Assembly (NCBI GenBank): GCA_022794015.1
Contig: JAAWDZ010000068.1
Coordinates: 1 to 64,000 of the forward strand
Length of the DNA stretch: 64,000 nt
From: Eubacterium sp.
GTDB lineage: Bacteria > Bacillota > Clostridia > Lachnospirales > Lachnospiraceae
Reading direction: 5' to 3'
Below are positions 30,888-40,018 of the stretch, in pieces. The notes below the pieces were generated by a model. That model had not been told where the DNA came from, searched no databases, and saw nothing but the letters and a program-made list of their open reading frames with translations. The translations under genes were made by a program, and so were the position numbers. Numbering within the stretch: position 1 is the stretch's first letter; every line of letters begins with the position of its first letter.

Positions 30888-31190
30888 TCCTCTTCTCCTG
30901 TAAATACAATCTTTACTCTGCTCATATTTTCAGCAGATATATTTTTATTATAACATATTTTCTCCAATTGTACCTAATATTTCATCCTCCTGTGATAGAG
31001 CAGCTTCACTTTCAGGTTTTGTCGGTTAGAATCCACCCATCCTGTTTGTCCCCCTGAAATTCCTCAAAATACACGTCTCCCAAAATTCCAGGTAACATAT
31101 TACACCATGTACCCTTCCATAAACATTTTTATAAAATATAACAATATTTGAAAAAAATGTAAACTCTAAACAAATGAAATCCCGCTTTCC

Positions 31191-32549
31191 CTACGGCGAA
31201 ATCACCTTCGCAAGAATATCCGCCAGCGGCTCCATCGCGTTCATAACCTCCTGTACCGTATTGGTCTGCGCCCCGACCTCCACCAGAAGCGACTTTGGAC
31301 AGTAATGCAAATTGTACCGATACCCCTTCAGATAAATCATCCTGGAAAATCCCGGATAATACTCCTGCGCCGCAATCTGCATCTGCAGAGAAAACGCCAG
31401 ATTATCCTGTATGTACGGATTGGGCAGATAAGAAATATCCCCATTTGCCGTCGTACGGCTCAGCCCATTAAAAAACATAATACTCGCCGTCTGCTTCCCC
31501 TGCACATCTGTCACCAGACGTTTCCCCTCCGGCACGCCGTCCCGATGCAGATCAATCACGACTTCTATACTGGGATTCTCCTTTAAAATCTGCTCAATCA
31601 CAGGTCCCGCCCTGGAATAAGCATCATCCCTGGTATCCACATCATATTCCCCCGTATGGTGCAGGACATGAAAACCATATCCCCCCAAAAGCTGCGTTAG
31701 ATATTCCCCCGCCCCTACAATTGACGTTGCCGCATCCCCCGGAACAGAATCCGCAAACCTCTCCTGAGAATGGGTATGATAAATCAAAATCTGAGGCGCA
31801 TCCGGCCCATGCGTCAGCTTCATACTGCGCCCCAGCAAATCCGCCGCATTCAGCTGACTGCTGTTTATTGTCGTCGTCCGATCCACCACATAAAAATTCT
31901 GAATCAGATAATCAAAATCATTCAGCTTTTCTTTCGAATAAGTAACAACCGGCGTCTGATTCGGCACAAAAGAGCCGCCCTGTACCTGCCCGCCCGACAC
32001 ATCCTCCTGCGTTTGCTCCTGCGCTTCTTCCGTTTTCTCTTCAGAGTCCGCCGCACTTTCCGGTTCCTCTGCTGGAAGCTGCAGTTCCCCTTCTGCCGAT
32101 GTAACTACCTCACCTGTCGTTTCATCCACATAATTCTCATCCAAAGCCTCTCTCGCAATAATCGTTTCATAAGAAATATCACTTTCTGACTGCGTCGCAT
32201 AATCCTCTTCATCCGTCACATATCCATAAACCGGAACCGCCCGAAGCACCCATTCCAAAAGATACTCCATCTTGTTCCCGCCTGTCTTCTCATAAAAAAC
32301 AGACGGCGCCGCCGTTTTCAGCATACCAAGATACATTTCACTTTTAGCATGCCCAATCACCATCTGAACCAGAGAATCCTCCCTTATCATATCCCCAAAT
32401 AAAGAACCCACCGCCAAAATTACAACCAGTACAGCCGCCATCACCGAAACCTTTACCTTTGTCCTTCGCGGCACTCTCACCGTTCCAAAGTACCTTCTGC
32501 TTCGTAAAGCCTTCCTCCTTAGCCGATGCATCCGCAATCTCGTCCTCAA
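31191..32549 (-). CDS. spoIIP: Stage II sporulation protein P
   Basis: PQILIYHTHSQERF, VIDLHRDGVPEG, FSLQMQIAAQEYYPGFSRMIYLKGYRYNLHYCPKSLLVEVGAQTNTVQEVMNAMEPLA. Confidence 0.95.
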   Translation of the reverse strand: MRTRLRMHRLRRKALRSRRYFGTVRVPRRTKVKVSVMAAVLVVILAVGSLFGDMIREDSLVQMVIGHAKSEMYLGMLKTAAPSVFYEKTGGNKMEYLLEWVLRAVPVYGYVTDEEDYATQSESDISYETIIAREALDENYVDETTGEVVTSAEGELQLPAEEPESAADSEEKTEEAQEQTQEDVSGGQVQGGSFVPNQTPVVTYSKEKLNDFDYLIQNFYVVDRTTTINSSQLNAADLLGRSMKLTHGPDAPQILIYHTHSQERFADSVPGDAATSIVGAGEYLTQLLGGYGFHVLHHTGEYDVDTRDDAYSRAGPVIEQILKENPSIEVVIDLHRDGVPEGKRLVTDVQGKQTASIMFFNGLSRTTANGDISYLPNPYIQDNLAFSLQMQIAAQEYYPGFSRMIYLKGYRYNLHYCPKSLLVEVGAQTNTVQEVMNAMEPLADILAKVISP

Positions 32550-32696
32550 ACTTACACACTCCTGCTGCTATAATATGCCAATCGGCATTTTATTAATTTA
32601 TCTATGAGATCATTTTATGAAAGTTATGTATAAAAAATGTAAGTGTCATACCCCACATCCCACCACCTCATCCAAAACCTGACACCACTCCACCCT

Positions 32697-32812
32697 AAAA
32701 CCTCACAGCCTGGCAGAACACAACCAACCAAAAACCCACTCCACCCAAACCTTTACGACCTGGCGCAACCCAGCCAGCCAAATCCTTACAGCCTGGAATA
32801 ACGTAGCCAGGG
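32697..32812. repeat. Degenerate short repeats (units of about 33 nt)
   Basis: aaaacctcacagcctggcagaac..., aaacctttacgacctggcgcaacccagccagcc, aaatccttacagcctggaataacgtagccaggg; copies start about 32697, 32747 and 32780. Confidence 0.55.
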
Positions 32813-33054
32813 AGAGGCTGTGGCCAGGGGCGCTGTTTTTGCGGGCCTTGTGATTGGATTTAGAACGCCTTAACAGCCCCGTCAGTCCTCAGGAATTGGC
32901 GGACAGGATGTCCGCCAAAGTCCCTTAGCGCCATGGATGGCGCGTTAAGGAACGGTTCCGTCCGCATAAAAACCCTCTATCGGGACTGTTTAGGCGTTCT
33001 TAATCCATGAACATCGACCGCAAAACAGCGCCCCTGGCCACAGCCTCTCCCTGG
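32807..33054. repeat. Large nested inverted-repeat element (candidate MITE-like element or structured RNA)
   Basis: Outer arms 32807-32844 and 33018-33054 complementary over 37-38 nt with one indel; inner arms 32856-32881 and 32981-33006 complementary with 3 mismatches; internal hairpins 32896-32918 (10 bp, perfect) and 32923-32950. Confidence 0.85.
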
Positions 33055-33114
33055 CGAACCTTATCCACCGCCCCCATTCCACACTAATAATGTATATATG
33101 CCCGGACCTATAAT

Positions 33115-34059
33115 TTATACCGGAAAAAAAGCCATATTAATCCCTTCCGAAATCGTATAACTCAACCTCTTCACCGACTCATCAATATCCTTTGGCGTCA
33201 CAAACATCGCATTCAGCCCCGGTGACAGCAATTCGCGAATCAATTCATACTTCTCCGCCTCTTCCAGCCTGCTAATACACTTCCCCAAATCCTCCAGCTT
33301 CCTTGTCTCCTCCATCGCAGAAACCAAACTATTCATTGTATCGCTCACAATGGTAACCGCATCCACAACCGTAGGAATCCCTATCGCAATTACCGGAATT
33401 CCCATGCTCTCCTGATTTAAAGCATGCCTGTGGTTCCCGACACCGGATCCTGGCGAAATTCCGGTATCTGTAATCTGTATCGTCCGGTTCAGCCGCTTTG
33501 TACTGCGCGCTGCCAGTGCATCTATCGCAATGATATAATCCGGCGATGTTTCATCCAGCACACCTTTGATAATTTCAAGTGTTTCCATCCCGGTCTGCGC
33601 CATAACCCCCGGCACAATGCTGCTGATTTGATGATTGCGTTTCAGCCCAAACGCATATTTTCCAAATTTGCGTATGATATGCCGGGTAATCATCATATTA
33701 TCTACAACCCGCGGCCCCAGCGCATCCGGTGTTACTTCCCGGTTTCCAAGTCCTACTATAAGCACTGACAGTTCTTTTTTCTCAATCGGCATCAGTTCCT
33801 GTAAAATTTCTGCAAGCTGCTTTGAAATTTCCCTGTGGTAATCTTCGTCCGAATCTTCCATATCCGGCGCTTCCAGTGTAATATAACTTCCTTTTGGCTT
33901 TCCCATTGCCCTGGCCCCGTTTTCTGTTTCAATGATCACCTTCGTCACCGTCATATTTCCGTTTTTCTCTTCTTCTACCCGAACCCCCTTTATTTCTACA
34001 TCATCATCCTGAAATTTTTCTCTTGCTTCCAAAGCCAGATCTGTCCGAACCTGATACAT
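33115..34059 (-). CDS. gpr: GPR endopeptidase (germination protease)
   Basis: RTDLALEARE, GLGNREVTPDALGPRVVDNMMITRH, AIDALAARSTKRLNRTIQITDTGISPGSGVGNHRHALNQESMGIPVIAIGIPTVVDA. Confidence 0.97.
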   Translation of the reverse strand: MYQVRTDLALEAREKFQDDDVEIKGVRVEEEKNGNMTVTKVIIETENGARAMGKPKGSYITLEAPDMEDSDEDYHREISKQLAEILQELMPIEKKELSVLIVGLGNREVTPDALGPRVVDNMMITRHIIRKFGKYAFGLKRNHQISSIVPGVMAQTGMETLEIIKGVLDETSPDYIIAIDALAARSTKRLNRTIQITDTGISPGSGVGNHRHALNQESMGIPVIAIGIPTVVDAVTIVSDTMNSLVSAMEETRKLEDLGKCISRLEEAEKYELIRELLSPGLNAMFVTPKDIDESVKRLSYTISEGINMAFFPV

Positions 34060-34132
34060 CCCGGCACCACCTTCATGTTTTTTCGTCTGCTTTTACTGAC
34101 CGGATACCATGCAGCAAAGTGCACGGCGCAGG

Positions 34133-34299
34133 TGTGAAAAGTAACGTTATATTTTATGTTACTGTTCACACGCCACTGTTCCGCGAGGAATTTCCGCACA
34201 TTCTGTGCGGAAATTCCGAGTTTTTCAGCGCGAAATCGCATCTTTTTGCGATTTCTGTGCATCGCGAAGCGTGTTACTGGTCACGAAGTGAACAGTAAC
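34133..34299. mobile_element. MITE-like palindromic intergenic element
   Basis: 12-bp perfect terminal inverted repeats GTTACTGTTCAC (34158-34169) / GTGAACAGTAAC (34288-34299); internal perfect 14-bp hairpin 34187-34217; second hairpin 34232-34255; further copies of the terminal motif at 34133 and about 34272. Partial copy at 52316. Confidence 0.7.
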
Positions 34300-34340
34300 T
34301 ATTTCATCAATATTTTTCCGCGAAAACAAAAAAATATGTA

Positions 34341-34369
34341 TTGACAGATTCAAAAGCTTGAACTACAAT
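34341..34369 (+). promoter_or_regulatory. Sigma-A promoter of rpsT
   Basis: TTGACA - 17 nt - TACAAT. Confidence 0.8.
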
Positions 34370-34459
34370 AATACGTGATGTGTGCATCGGAACGTCCGTG
34401 TCCGGCTTCGATGCCAACCAAAATCAACTAAACTATTTCAGATATGGGAGGTGTCCGAA

Positions 34460-34720
34460 TTGGCTAACATTAAATCTGCAAAGAAGAGAATCCTTGTTAC
34501 AGCAACCAAAACTGCCCGAAATAAATCAATTCGTTCCGCAGTTAAGACGTCGATCAAAAAAGTCGAAGCCGCTGCTGCTACAAAGAATAAAGAGGAAGCA
34601 CAGGCTGCATTATCAAATGCCGTTTCTGCCATTGGCAAAGCCACACAGAAAGGTGTTTACCACAAAAATAATGCTGCAAGAAAAGTTTCCCGCTTATCCC
34701 GGCTTGTAAACGAAATATAA
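34460..34720 (+). CDS. rpsT: 30S ribosomal protein S20
   Basis: LANIKSAKKRILVTATKTARNKSIRSAVKT...; likely TTG start at 34460 after GGGAGGTG, not the upstream ATG of the ORF track. Confidence 0.96.
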   Translation: MANIKSAKKRILVTATKTARNKSIRSAVKTSIKKVEAAAATKNKEEAQAALSNAVSAIGKATQKGVYHKNNAARKVSRLSRLVNEI

Positions 34721-34747
34721 GAATTCACATAAAAGCGCATATAATTA

Positions 34748-34797
34748 CAGGGAATGAAACTGCACCGTCATCAGTTTCATTCCCTGTTTTATTTTTT
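34748..34797. terminator. Terminator downstream of rpsT
   Basis: 15-bp stem CAGGGAATGAAACTG / CAGTTTCATTCCCTG followed by TTTTATTTTTT. Confidence 0.9.
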
Positions 34798-36508
34798 ACG
34801 ACTGTAGAGCCTCTCCAAAATGGATATTTTTATCACAAATAGACAGGACCGCAGGGCGATGGGTTACGATAATTACAGTCTTATCTGTCATCGCCTTCAG
34901 ATTTTCCAGAAGCTTCTCTTCCGTAGCCTCATCCAGAGAGCTTGTAGCCTCATCCAAAAGTAAAACCGGATTGTCCGAAAATATGGCCCTGGCAATTGCA
35001 ATCCGCTGCATCTGCCCTTCCGAAATCCCTGTTCCGCGTTCGCCGAGCAGCGTATCCATCCCCAGTTCCAGTTCATTTACAAATGTATCCGCACATGCTA
35101 CCCGAAGCGCATACGAAAGCCGCTCTTCCTGCCGCATTTTCCCTGAATCACCAAATGCTACTATTTCACGGATTGTGCCGGACATCAGATGGTTTCCCTG
35201 CGGAACGTAAGCAAACAAACCTCTCCAACGTGCCGTAAGCGGCTGTCTGCCGCTATTCGTAAGCAGATAGCGGCTGCCGCTGTCTAAAGGATACAGGCAC
35301 ATCATAAGCTTTAGCACCGTACTTTTTCCACAGCCGGAAGGCCCGGTAAACGCTACGTACTCGCCTTTTTTTATTTCCAGACTAAGCCCGGCAAGTACCA
35401 CAGGCATTACTGGCACACCATCCGGATTCTCTGCCGGAGGCTGATAGGTAAACGAAGCGTCCTCTACACCAATGCCAAGAAATTCCTGCTCATAAAAATC
35501 TTTTCGCTCTGACGGGGATATGACTTCTCCTGCACAGTCATCCGCAAAGCCTTCTGCTTCCATCAGACGTTCTGCACTGGCTAACATAGCGTAATATTTG
35601 GGCAAATAACCAGTAATATTTGCAAATGGATTCTGTATCTGCCCAATCAGCTGCAATACTGCCATCAGATTCCCGTAGCTCATCGTCTGTGTCAGGATTC
35701 CATAACCACAGAAAACAGCTCCCAGCACATATGCACCGTTCATCGCCGCGCCAAAACCGATATTGCAGAAGTTGGAAAAATGATTCCGTTTCATCCTCGC
35801 CGCCCTGTGCGCTCTCATAAACTGTCTTGCACCGTCTATGGTCTGTCCTTCTTTCGCAAATGTGCGAACAATCAGAAGAGAGGTCAGCCGTTCCTGAAAA
35901 AACACGCGCAGCCTGCCATCCGCCTCCTGAATCTTTTTGTGCAGCCGCTTTAACACCTTACGAAAACCATAAGTAAAGCAGATCAGTAAAAAGCCTCCTG
36001 GAATCAGAATATAAATAAATCTTGGTTCCAGATACAAGATCGCCGCCAGCGCCCCAATCATTTTCACCGTCATGCCGGCCACTCCTGGCAGAATCTGCGC
36101 TATTCCATCCGCCACAACTACCGTGTCAGAAGTCAGACGGTTGATCCATTCTCCAGAATTTACCTGTGTCACGGATGCGTAATCTTTTGTCATAAGCGCC
36201 GAAAACAACTGTTCCTTAAAACGGTTCTCCATTCCAGACCGGCAAAATTCTTCAAAAAACCGGTTCACGGCGCGCAATGCAATCTGAAATAACACAAGTC
36301 CCACGAAGGCCGCCGCTGACACAAAAAATCCGGATTTATCCTGACTCACTGCCGCATTGACAATTTCCCGCAGCAGCATTGCATAAATAACACTGCAAAT
36401 TCCCAGCACTGCCTGCACCAGAAGAAGGACTCCAACTGAAAATTTCGCCCTGCCCGCCACACTTCCCATCCACAAAAGCGCCGGACGTATATTTTTTTCC
36501 TGTCTCAT
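34796..36508 (-). CDS. ABC transporter, fused permease/ATPase
   Basis: N-terminal TM region; GPSGCGKSTVLKLMM Walker A; GISEGQMQRIAIARAIFSDNPVLLLDEATSSLDE. Confidence 0.95.
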   Translation of the reverse strand: MRQEKNIRPALLWMGSVAGRAKFSVGVLLLVQAVLGICSVIYAMLLREIVNAAVSQDKSGFFVSAAAFVGLVLFQIALRAVNRFFEEFCRSGMENRFKEQLFSALMTKDYASVTQVNSGEWINRLTSDTVVVADGIAQILPGVAGMTVKMIGALAAILYLEPRFIYILIPGGFLLICFTYGFRKVLKRLHKKIQEADGRLRVFFQERLTSLLIVRTFAKEGQTIDGARQFMRAHRAARMKRNHFSNFCNIGFGAAMNGAYVLGAVFCGYGILTQTMSYGNLMAVLQLIGQIQNPFANITGYLPKYYAMLASAERLMEAEGFADDCAGEVISPSERKDFYEQEFLGIGVEDASFTYQPPAENPDGVPVMPVVLAGLSLEIKKGEYVAFTGPSGCGKSTVLKLMMCLYPLDSGSRYLLTNSGRQPLTARWRGLFAYVPQGNHLMSGTIREIVAFGDSGKMRQEERLSYALRVACADTFVNELELGMDTLLGERGTGISEGQMQRIAIARAIFSDNPVLLLDEATSSLDEATEEKLLENLKAMTDKTVIIVTHRPAVLSICDKNIHFGEALQS

Positions 36509-36945
36509 CGCCTTAACTTCCTTTTCAACCGGTAAAACAGGGATTTTGACAGCAAAATAGCTGCCCGGATATAGAAAAAGTCACACCATAGGTGAACATA
36601 TGCCAGATAACGCCTGTCTGTTACCGGAATCGTTTTCCCGTTCCTGACCACACCGGTCAAAACGCCGATAATATGGCGGTCGGTAATCCCGTACTCTTTC
36701 CTCCAGCAGTGATCTCCACAAATCACATAATCTTCTTTGCGTACTTTTAAAATCCGGTGCAGCACATACTGCCCGTTGTCTCTTTTATAAAGCGGCACAT
36801 CATATTTTCTGCATCGCCCGGCAGGCTTTTCTATTATCATCAAATCCTTATGCTGCCTTAAAAGCGGCATCATACTGCAGCCAACATTCGTATACACCAG
36901 CCGTCCGGTGCGGTTTATTTCTTCTTCAAATGTCGTATCACCCAT
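36505..36945 (-). CDS. S24/S26-family signal-peptidase-like protein
   Basis: VGCSMMPLLRQHKDLMIIEK...KYDVPLYKRDNGQYVLHRILKV...YVICGDHCWRKEYGI. Overlaps the start of the ABC gene. Confidence 0.85.
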   Translation of the reverse strand: MGDTTFEEEINRTGRLVYTNVGCSMMPLLRQHKDLMIIEKPAGRCRKYDVPLYKRDNGQYVLHRILKVRKEDYVICGDHCWRKEYGITDRHIIGVLTGVVRNGKTIPVTDRRYLAYVHLWCDFFYIRAAILLSKSLFYRLKRKLRR

Positions 36946-37028
36946 TTATGGTACCATTCCCTTTCCAAAGGCAGAAATACCTGCCTGATCTTATAAAAAC
37001 GGCATATTTGATATCCTGACAGCGGATA

Positions 37029-37058
37029 CCCGCCGGACTCTTACAGAAATCCGGCGGG
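37029..37058. terminator. GC-rich hairpin downstream of the YjfB-like gene
   Basis: CCCGCCGGA / TCCGGCGGG inverted repeat. Confidence 0.5.
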
Positions 37059-37066
37059 CATCTGTT

Positions 37067-37258
37067 TTACACCATCAGGTCAATATTTCCGCCAATATAA
37101 GGCGTTACCGAACGTTCCATTGCAGCAGCATCGATCATCTCCACCATGCCCGCTCCAAGTACTTCACCCATATCCATCGTCCTGGCAAGCACTGCCACGC
37201 TAAAATCATTCTGCACTTTTGCCTGTGATAATGCCATTGATAATCCGGGAATATCCAT
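37067..37258 (-). CDS. YjfB-like small protein
   Basis: MDIPGLSMALSQAKVQNDFSVAVLARTMDMGEVLGAGMVEMID resembles YjfB family. Confidence 0.75.
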   Translation of the reverse strand: MDIPGLSMALSQAKVQNDFSVAVLARTMDMGEVLGAGMVEMIDAAAMERSVTPYIGGNIDLMV

Positions 37259-37328
37259 ACCATACACCTCCTCATCTATGTCATTTACTCAGTATACGGC
37301 CATTTTACGTTTTTGACAAGCCATATCT

Positions 37329-38408
37329 TTATTTTATTATTATACCCCCTCCGGCTACGCATCCGTCTTCATAAAATACAGCCGCCTGTCCGGGTGTTAT
37401 GGCACGCTGTGGTTCGTCAAACACAAAAAGCACCTGTCCCTCTCCTTTTGGATACAAAGCCGCCATTGCCCCTTTGTGGGCATACCGTATCTTGGTCAGG
37501 AAGCGGCTTCCCGGCTCAATCTGTTCAATTCCCATATACGAAACAGCTTCGGCCGTAAATTCATTTGTATAAACATCATCCGGACCACCGATTACAACTT
37601 CATTTGTTTCCGGACGAATCTCTGTTACAAAAACCGGATAACCCATAGCAAGATTTAGCCCCTTGCGCTGTCCAACGGTATAATGGGTAATCCCTTTGTG
37701 AGATCCCAGTACCGTACCGTCCGATGTAACAAAATTTCCTCTGCCGGGGTTTTTGTCCGCTGCCATACGTGCAATAAATGCTGCATGATCATGATCCGGT
37801 ATAAAACAAATCTCCTGACTGTCCGGCTTTTCAGCTACCTGCAGGCCAATTTTCTCTGCAATAGCACGAATTTCCTCTTTGGTGTAGTCTCCTACCGGCA
37901 TCAGGGTATGGGCAAGCTGCTCCTGCGTCAGACTATACAGCGCATATGTCTGATCTTTCCTCGCCGTTTTAGATGATGCTATGGCATATCTGCCATTTTT
38001 CCTTCGGATGACTCTTGCATAATGTCCGGTTGCAATATAGTCTGCGCCAATCTCCATAGCACGCTTCAGCAGCGATTCCCATTTTACATAGCGATTACAG
38101 GCAATACAGGGATTTGGCGTTCTGCCCTGTATATATTCTTCTATAAAATAGTCCACTACATTTTGTTTGAAGTCATTTCCAAAATTCAATACATAAAAGG
38201 GAATCCCCAGTTGATCCGCAACCCTTCTGGCATCCTCTGCCGCACTGAAAGAGCAGCATTCTCTGTCCGTTTCTTCCCGATCATCATGTTCCTGCCACAG
38301 ACGCATGGTAACGCCTGTAACTTCATATCCCTGTTCCTTTAAAAGATAGGCTGCCACAGACGAATCCACACCTCCGGACATCCCAACCACAACTTTCTTT
38401 TTTTCCAT
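37329..38408 (-). CDS. mnmA: tRNA 2-thiouridine(34) synthase MnmA
   Basis: VVVGMSGGVDSSVAAYLLKEQGYEVTGVTM, GRTPNPCIACNRYVKW, TGHYARV, CFIPD. Confidence 0.97.
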   Translation of the reverse strand: MEKKKVVVGMSGGVDSSVAAYLLKEQGYEVTGVTMRLWQEHDDREETDRECCSFSAAEDARRVADQLGIPFYVLNFGNDFKQNVVDYFIEEYIQGRTPNPCIACNRYVKWESLLKRAMEIGADYIATGHYARVIRRKNGRYAIASSKTARKDQTYALYSLTQEQLAHTLMPVGDYTKEEIRAIAEKIGLQVAEKPDSQEICFIPDHDHAAFIARMAADKNPGRGNFVTSDGTVLGSHKGITHYTVGQRKGLNLAMGYPVFVTEIRPETNEVVIGGPDDVYTNEFTAEAVSYMGIEQIEPGSRFLTKIRYAHKGAMAALYPKGEGQVLFVFDEPQRAITPGQAAVFYEDGCVAGGGIIIK

Positions 38409-38547
38409 ATCTTTTTACACCTTTTTCTGCTGTGAACCCTGTAAAATATTATTTCTCTGCATACCATGTCAAAACTACATGCAGCGCTCCTGCCAGACAG
38501 CAGGAAACCAATGAACCATAACACGCCAGCCTGTCTGAACTTTACAA

Positions 38548-40014
38548 TCAGGCGCTCTTCCCCTGCAGCATAACGGTCAGAATAAAACGTTCCTCCTGAA
38601 TTCTGACATCCATCCTGCCATAGTATTTCTCTGCACAGCGCGCAATATTTTTCAATCCCAGCCCATGTCCGGGCTCGCTCTTTTTTGATACAGGAAGCCC
38701 TTCGGACCAGTTCAGCTCTCCATGAAAGCTATTTTCAACCGCGATCAAAAACATATGGCCTTTACGGGCCGCATGCAGTTCCACAAACGGATTCTCCTCC
38801 CGCTCACAGGCCTCCATCGCGTTATCCAGTCCATTATTTAAAATAATACTGAGATCAAACACGTCAATCCCCATATGATCCGGATATACAAAATCACTGA
38901 AAAAAACCAGCTGCTTTTGCTTTGCCAGGCGCATATAACGCGCCAGAATCACATCTGTCACCGGATTTTTCGTCCGACACTGTATATTCAGTCCCTCCAG
39001 AGATTTCTGCATGGAATCCACATACCGATGCACCTCGCTTTTGGCCTGCACATCGCCTGCTGCTATCTGCACCAGCAATCCCCTGATATTTGCAATATGA
39101 TTTTTCATATCGTGTTTCATGCCCCGGATTTGGATATAGACACTCTCCATATCCTGCACATGCGCATTCAACTCTTCTGCCTGTGCACGGTATAACTGAG
39201 CCTGTTTGCGTTTTTCATGCTCCTCCGTAACCCTTGAGAGCATTTTCGCGCTCATCAGAACAGAAATAATACACAAACATGAAATACACGGAATCATCAC
39301 GTTTAATTCAGGATAACTTTCAATAATACTGAATACCTCGGTTTCATAATAAAACAAAATACACCGCATCATCACCGTAAACAAAAGACCCATCAGACCC
39401 GGTACAAACAAAAGAGACGCTTCCCAGGATTTCAGACTGCCCTCATCATAGGAAAGCTCTTTTTTATACCGCTGTACACAATACGCCAGTATCGCCATAT
39501 TTCCAAGCATAATTATCACATTCCAGATAAGCTCCACATCCCCCATAAACTGCTGGTACCCGGCCAGATCCAACACTGCATCCGACAAAAACTGCTCCGT
39601 ATAATGGTTTGCCACAAAATTTATGCTCCCAACCGCTGCCGGATAAATCAAAAACCTTACCAGCTCCATCAGCGCATAAAATGCCGTGACCAAAGAAAGC
39701 AGTTTCATACGGCTGCCCCGGAATAACAAAACCCCCGCGCCCAATGTCACTGCCATACTGACCGCCACCGGAATAATGCTCTGCCTGCTGCTCACCACAA
39801 TCATTCCCTGCCCGTATATGAGCTGTCTGATATAGGTCGACCAGGCAGACAAGACGCGAACCACGCAAAACTGCAGCGTTATCCACCCCCTGATCTTTAG
39901 ATCGCCCAGTCCCGTAAAACGCGCCGGCAGCATTCCGGCTAACAGGGATGCCAAAAGCGCCCCAACTGCCGTATAATACACCAAATCTCCGATGAAATAC
40001 AAAACATCTTTCAT
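38548..40014 (-). CDS. GHKL-type sensor histidine kinase (AgrC/ComD-like)
   Basis: Multiple TM helices, MKHDMKNHIANIRGLL, DLSIILNNGLDNAMEAC, GHGLGLKNIARCAEKYYG. Confidence 0.92.
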   Translation of the reverse strand: MKDVLYFIGDLVYYTAVGALLASLLAGMLPARFTGLGDLKIRGWITLQFCVVRVLSAWSTYIRQLIYGQGMIVVSSRQSIIPVAVSMAVTLGAGVLLFRGSRMKLLSLVTAFYALMELVRFLIYPAAVGSINFVANHYTEQFLSDAVLDLAGYQQFMGDVELIWNVIIMLGNMAILAYCVQRYKKELSYDEGSLKSWEASLLFVPGLMGLLFTVMMRCILFYYETEVFSIIESYPELNVMIPCISCLCIISVLMSAKMLSRVTEEHEKRKQAQLYRAQAEELNAHVQDMESVYIQIRGMKHDMKNHIANIRGLLVQIAAGDVQAKSEVHRYVDSMQKSLEGLNIQCRTKNPVTDVILARYMRLAKQKQLVFFSDFVYPDHMGIDVFDLSIILNNGLDNAMEACEREENPFVELHAARKGHMFLIAVENSFHGELNWSEGLPVSKKSEPGHGLGLKNIARCAEKYYGRMDVRIQEERFILTVMLQGKSA

Positions 40015-40018
40015 TTGC

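Noticed and set aside
32344-32559. 71-aa ORF overlapping the spoIIP start in another frame
   Set aside because: Alternate-frame translation of the SpoIIP N-terminus.
32697-33054. CRISPR array at the repeat-rich gpr/spoIIP intergenic region
   Set aside because: Repeats are degenerate, lack regular unique spacers, and no cas genes are present in the window.
38339-38524. 61-aa ORF downstream of the AgrC-like kinase, considered as an AgrD-like peptide
   Set aside because: Overlaps the mnmA start, lacks a cyclic-lactone-type motif and has no clear RBS.
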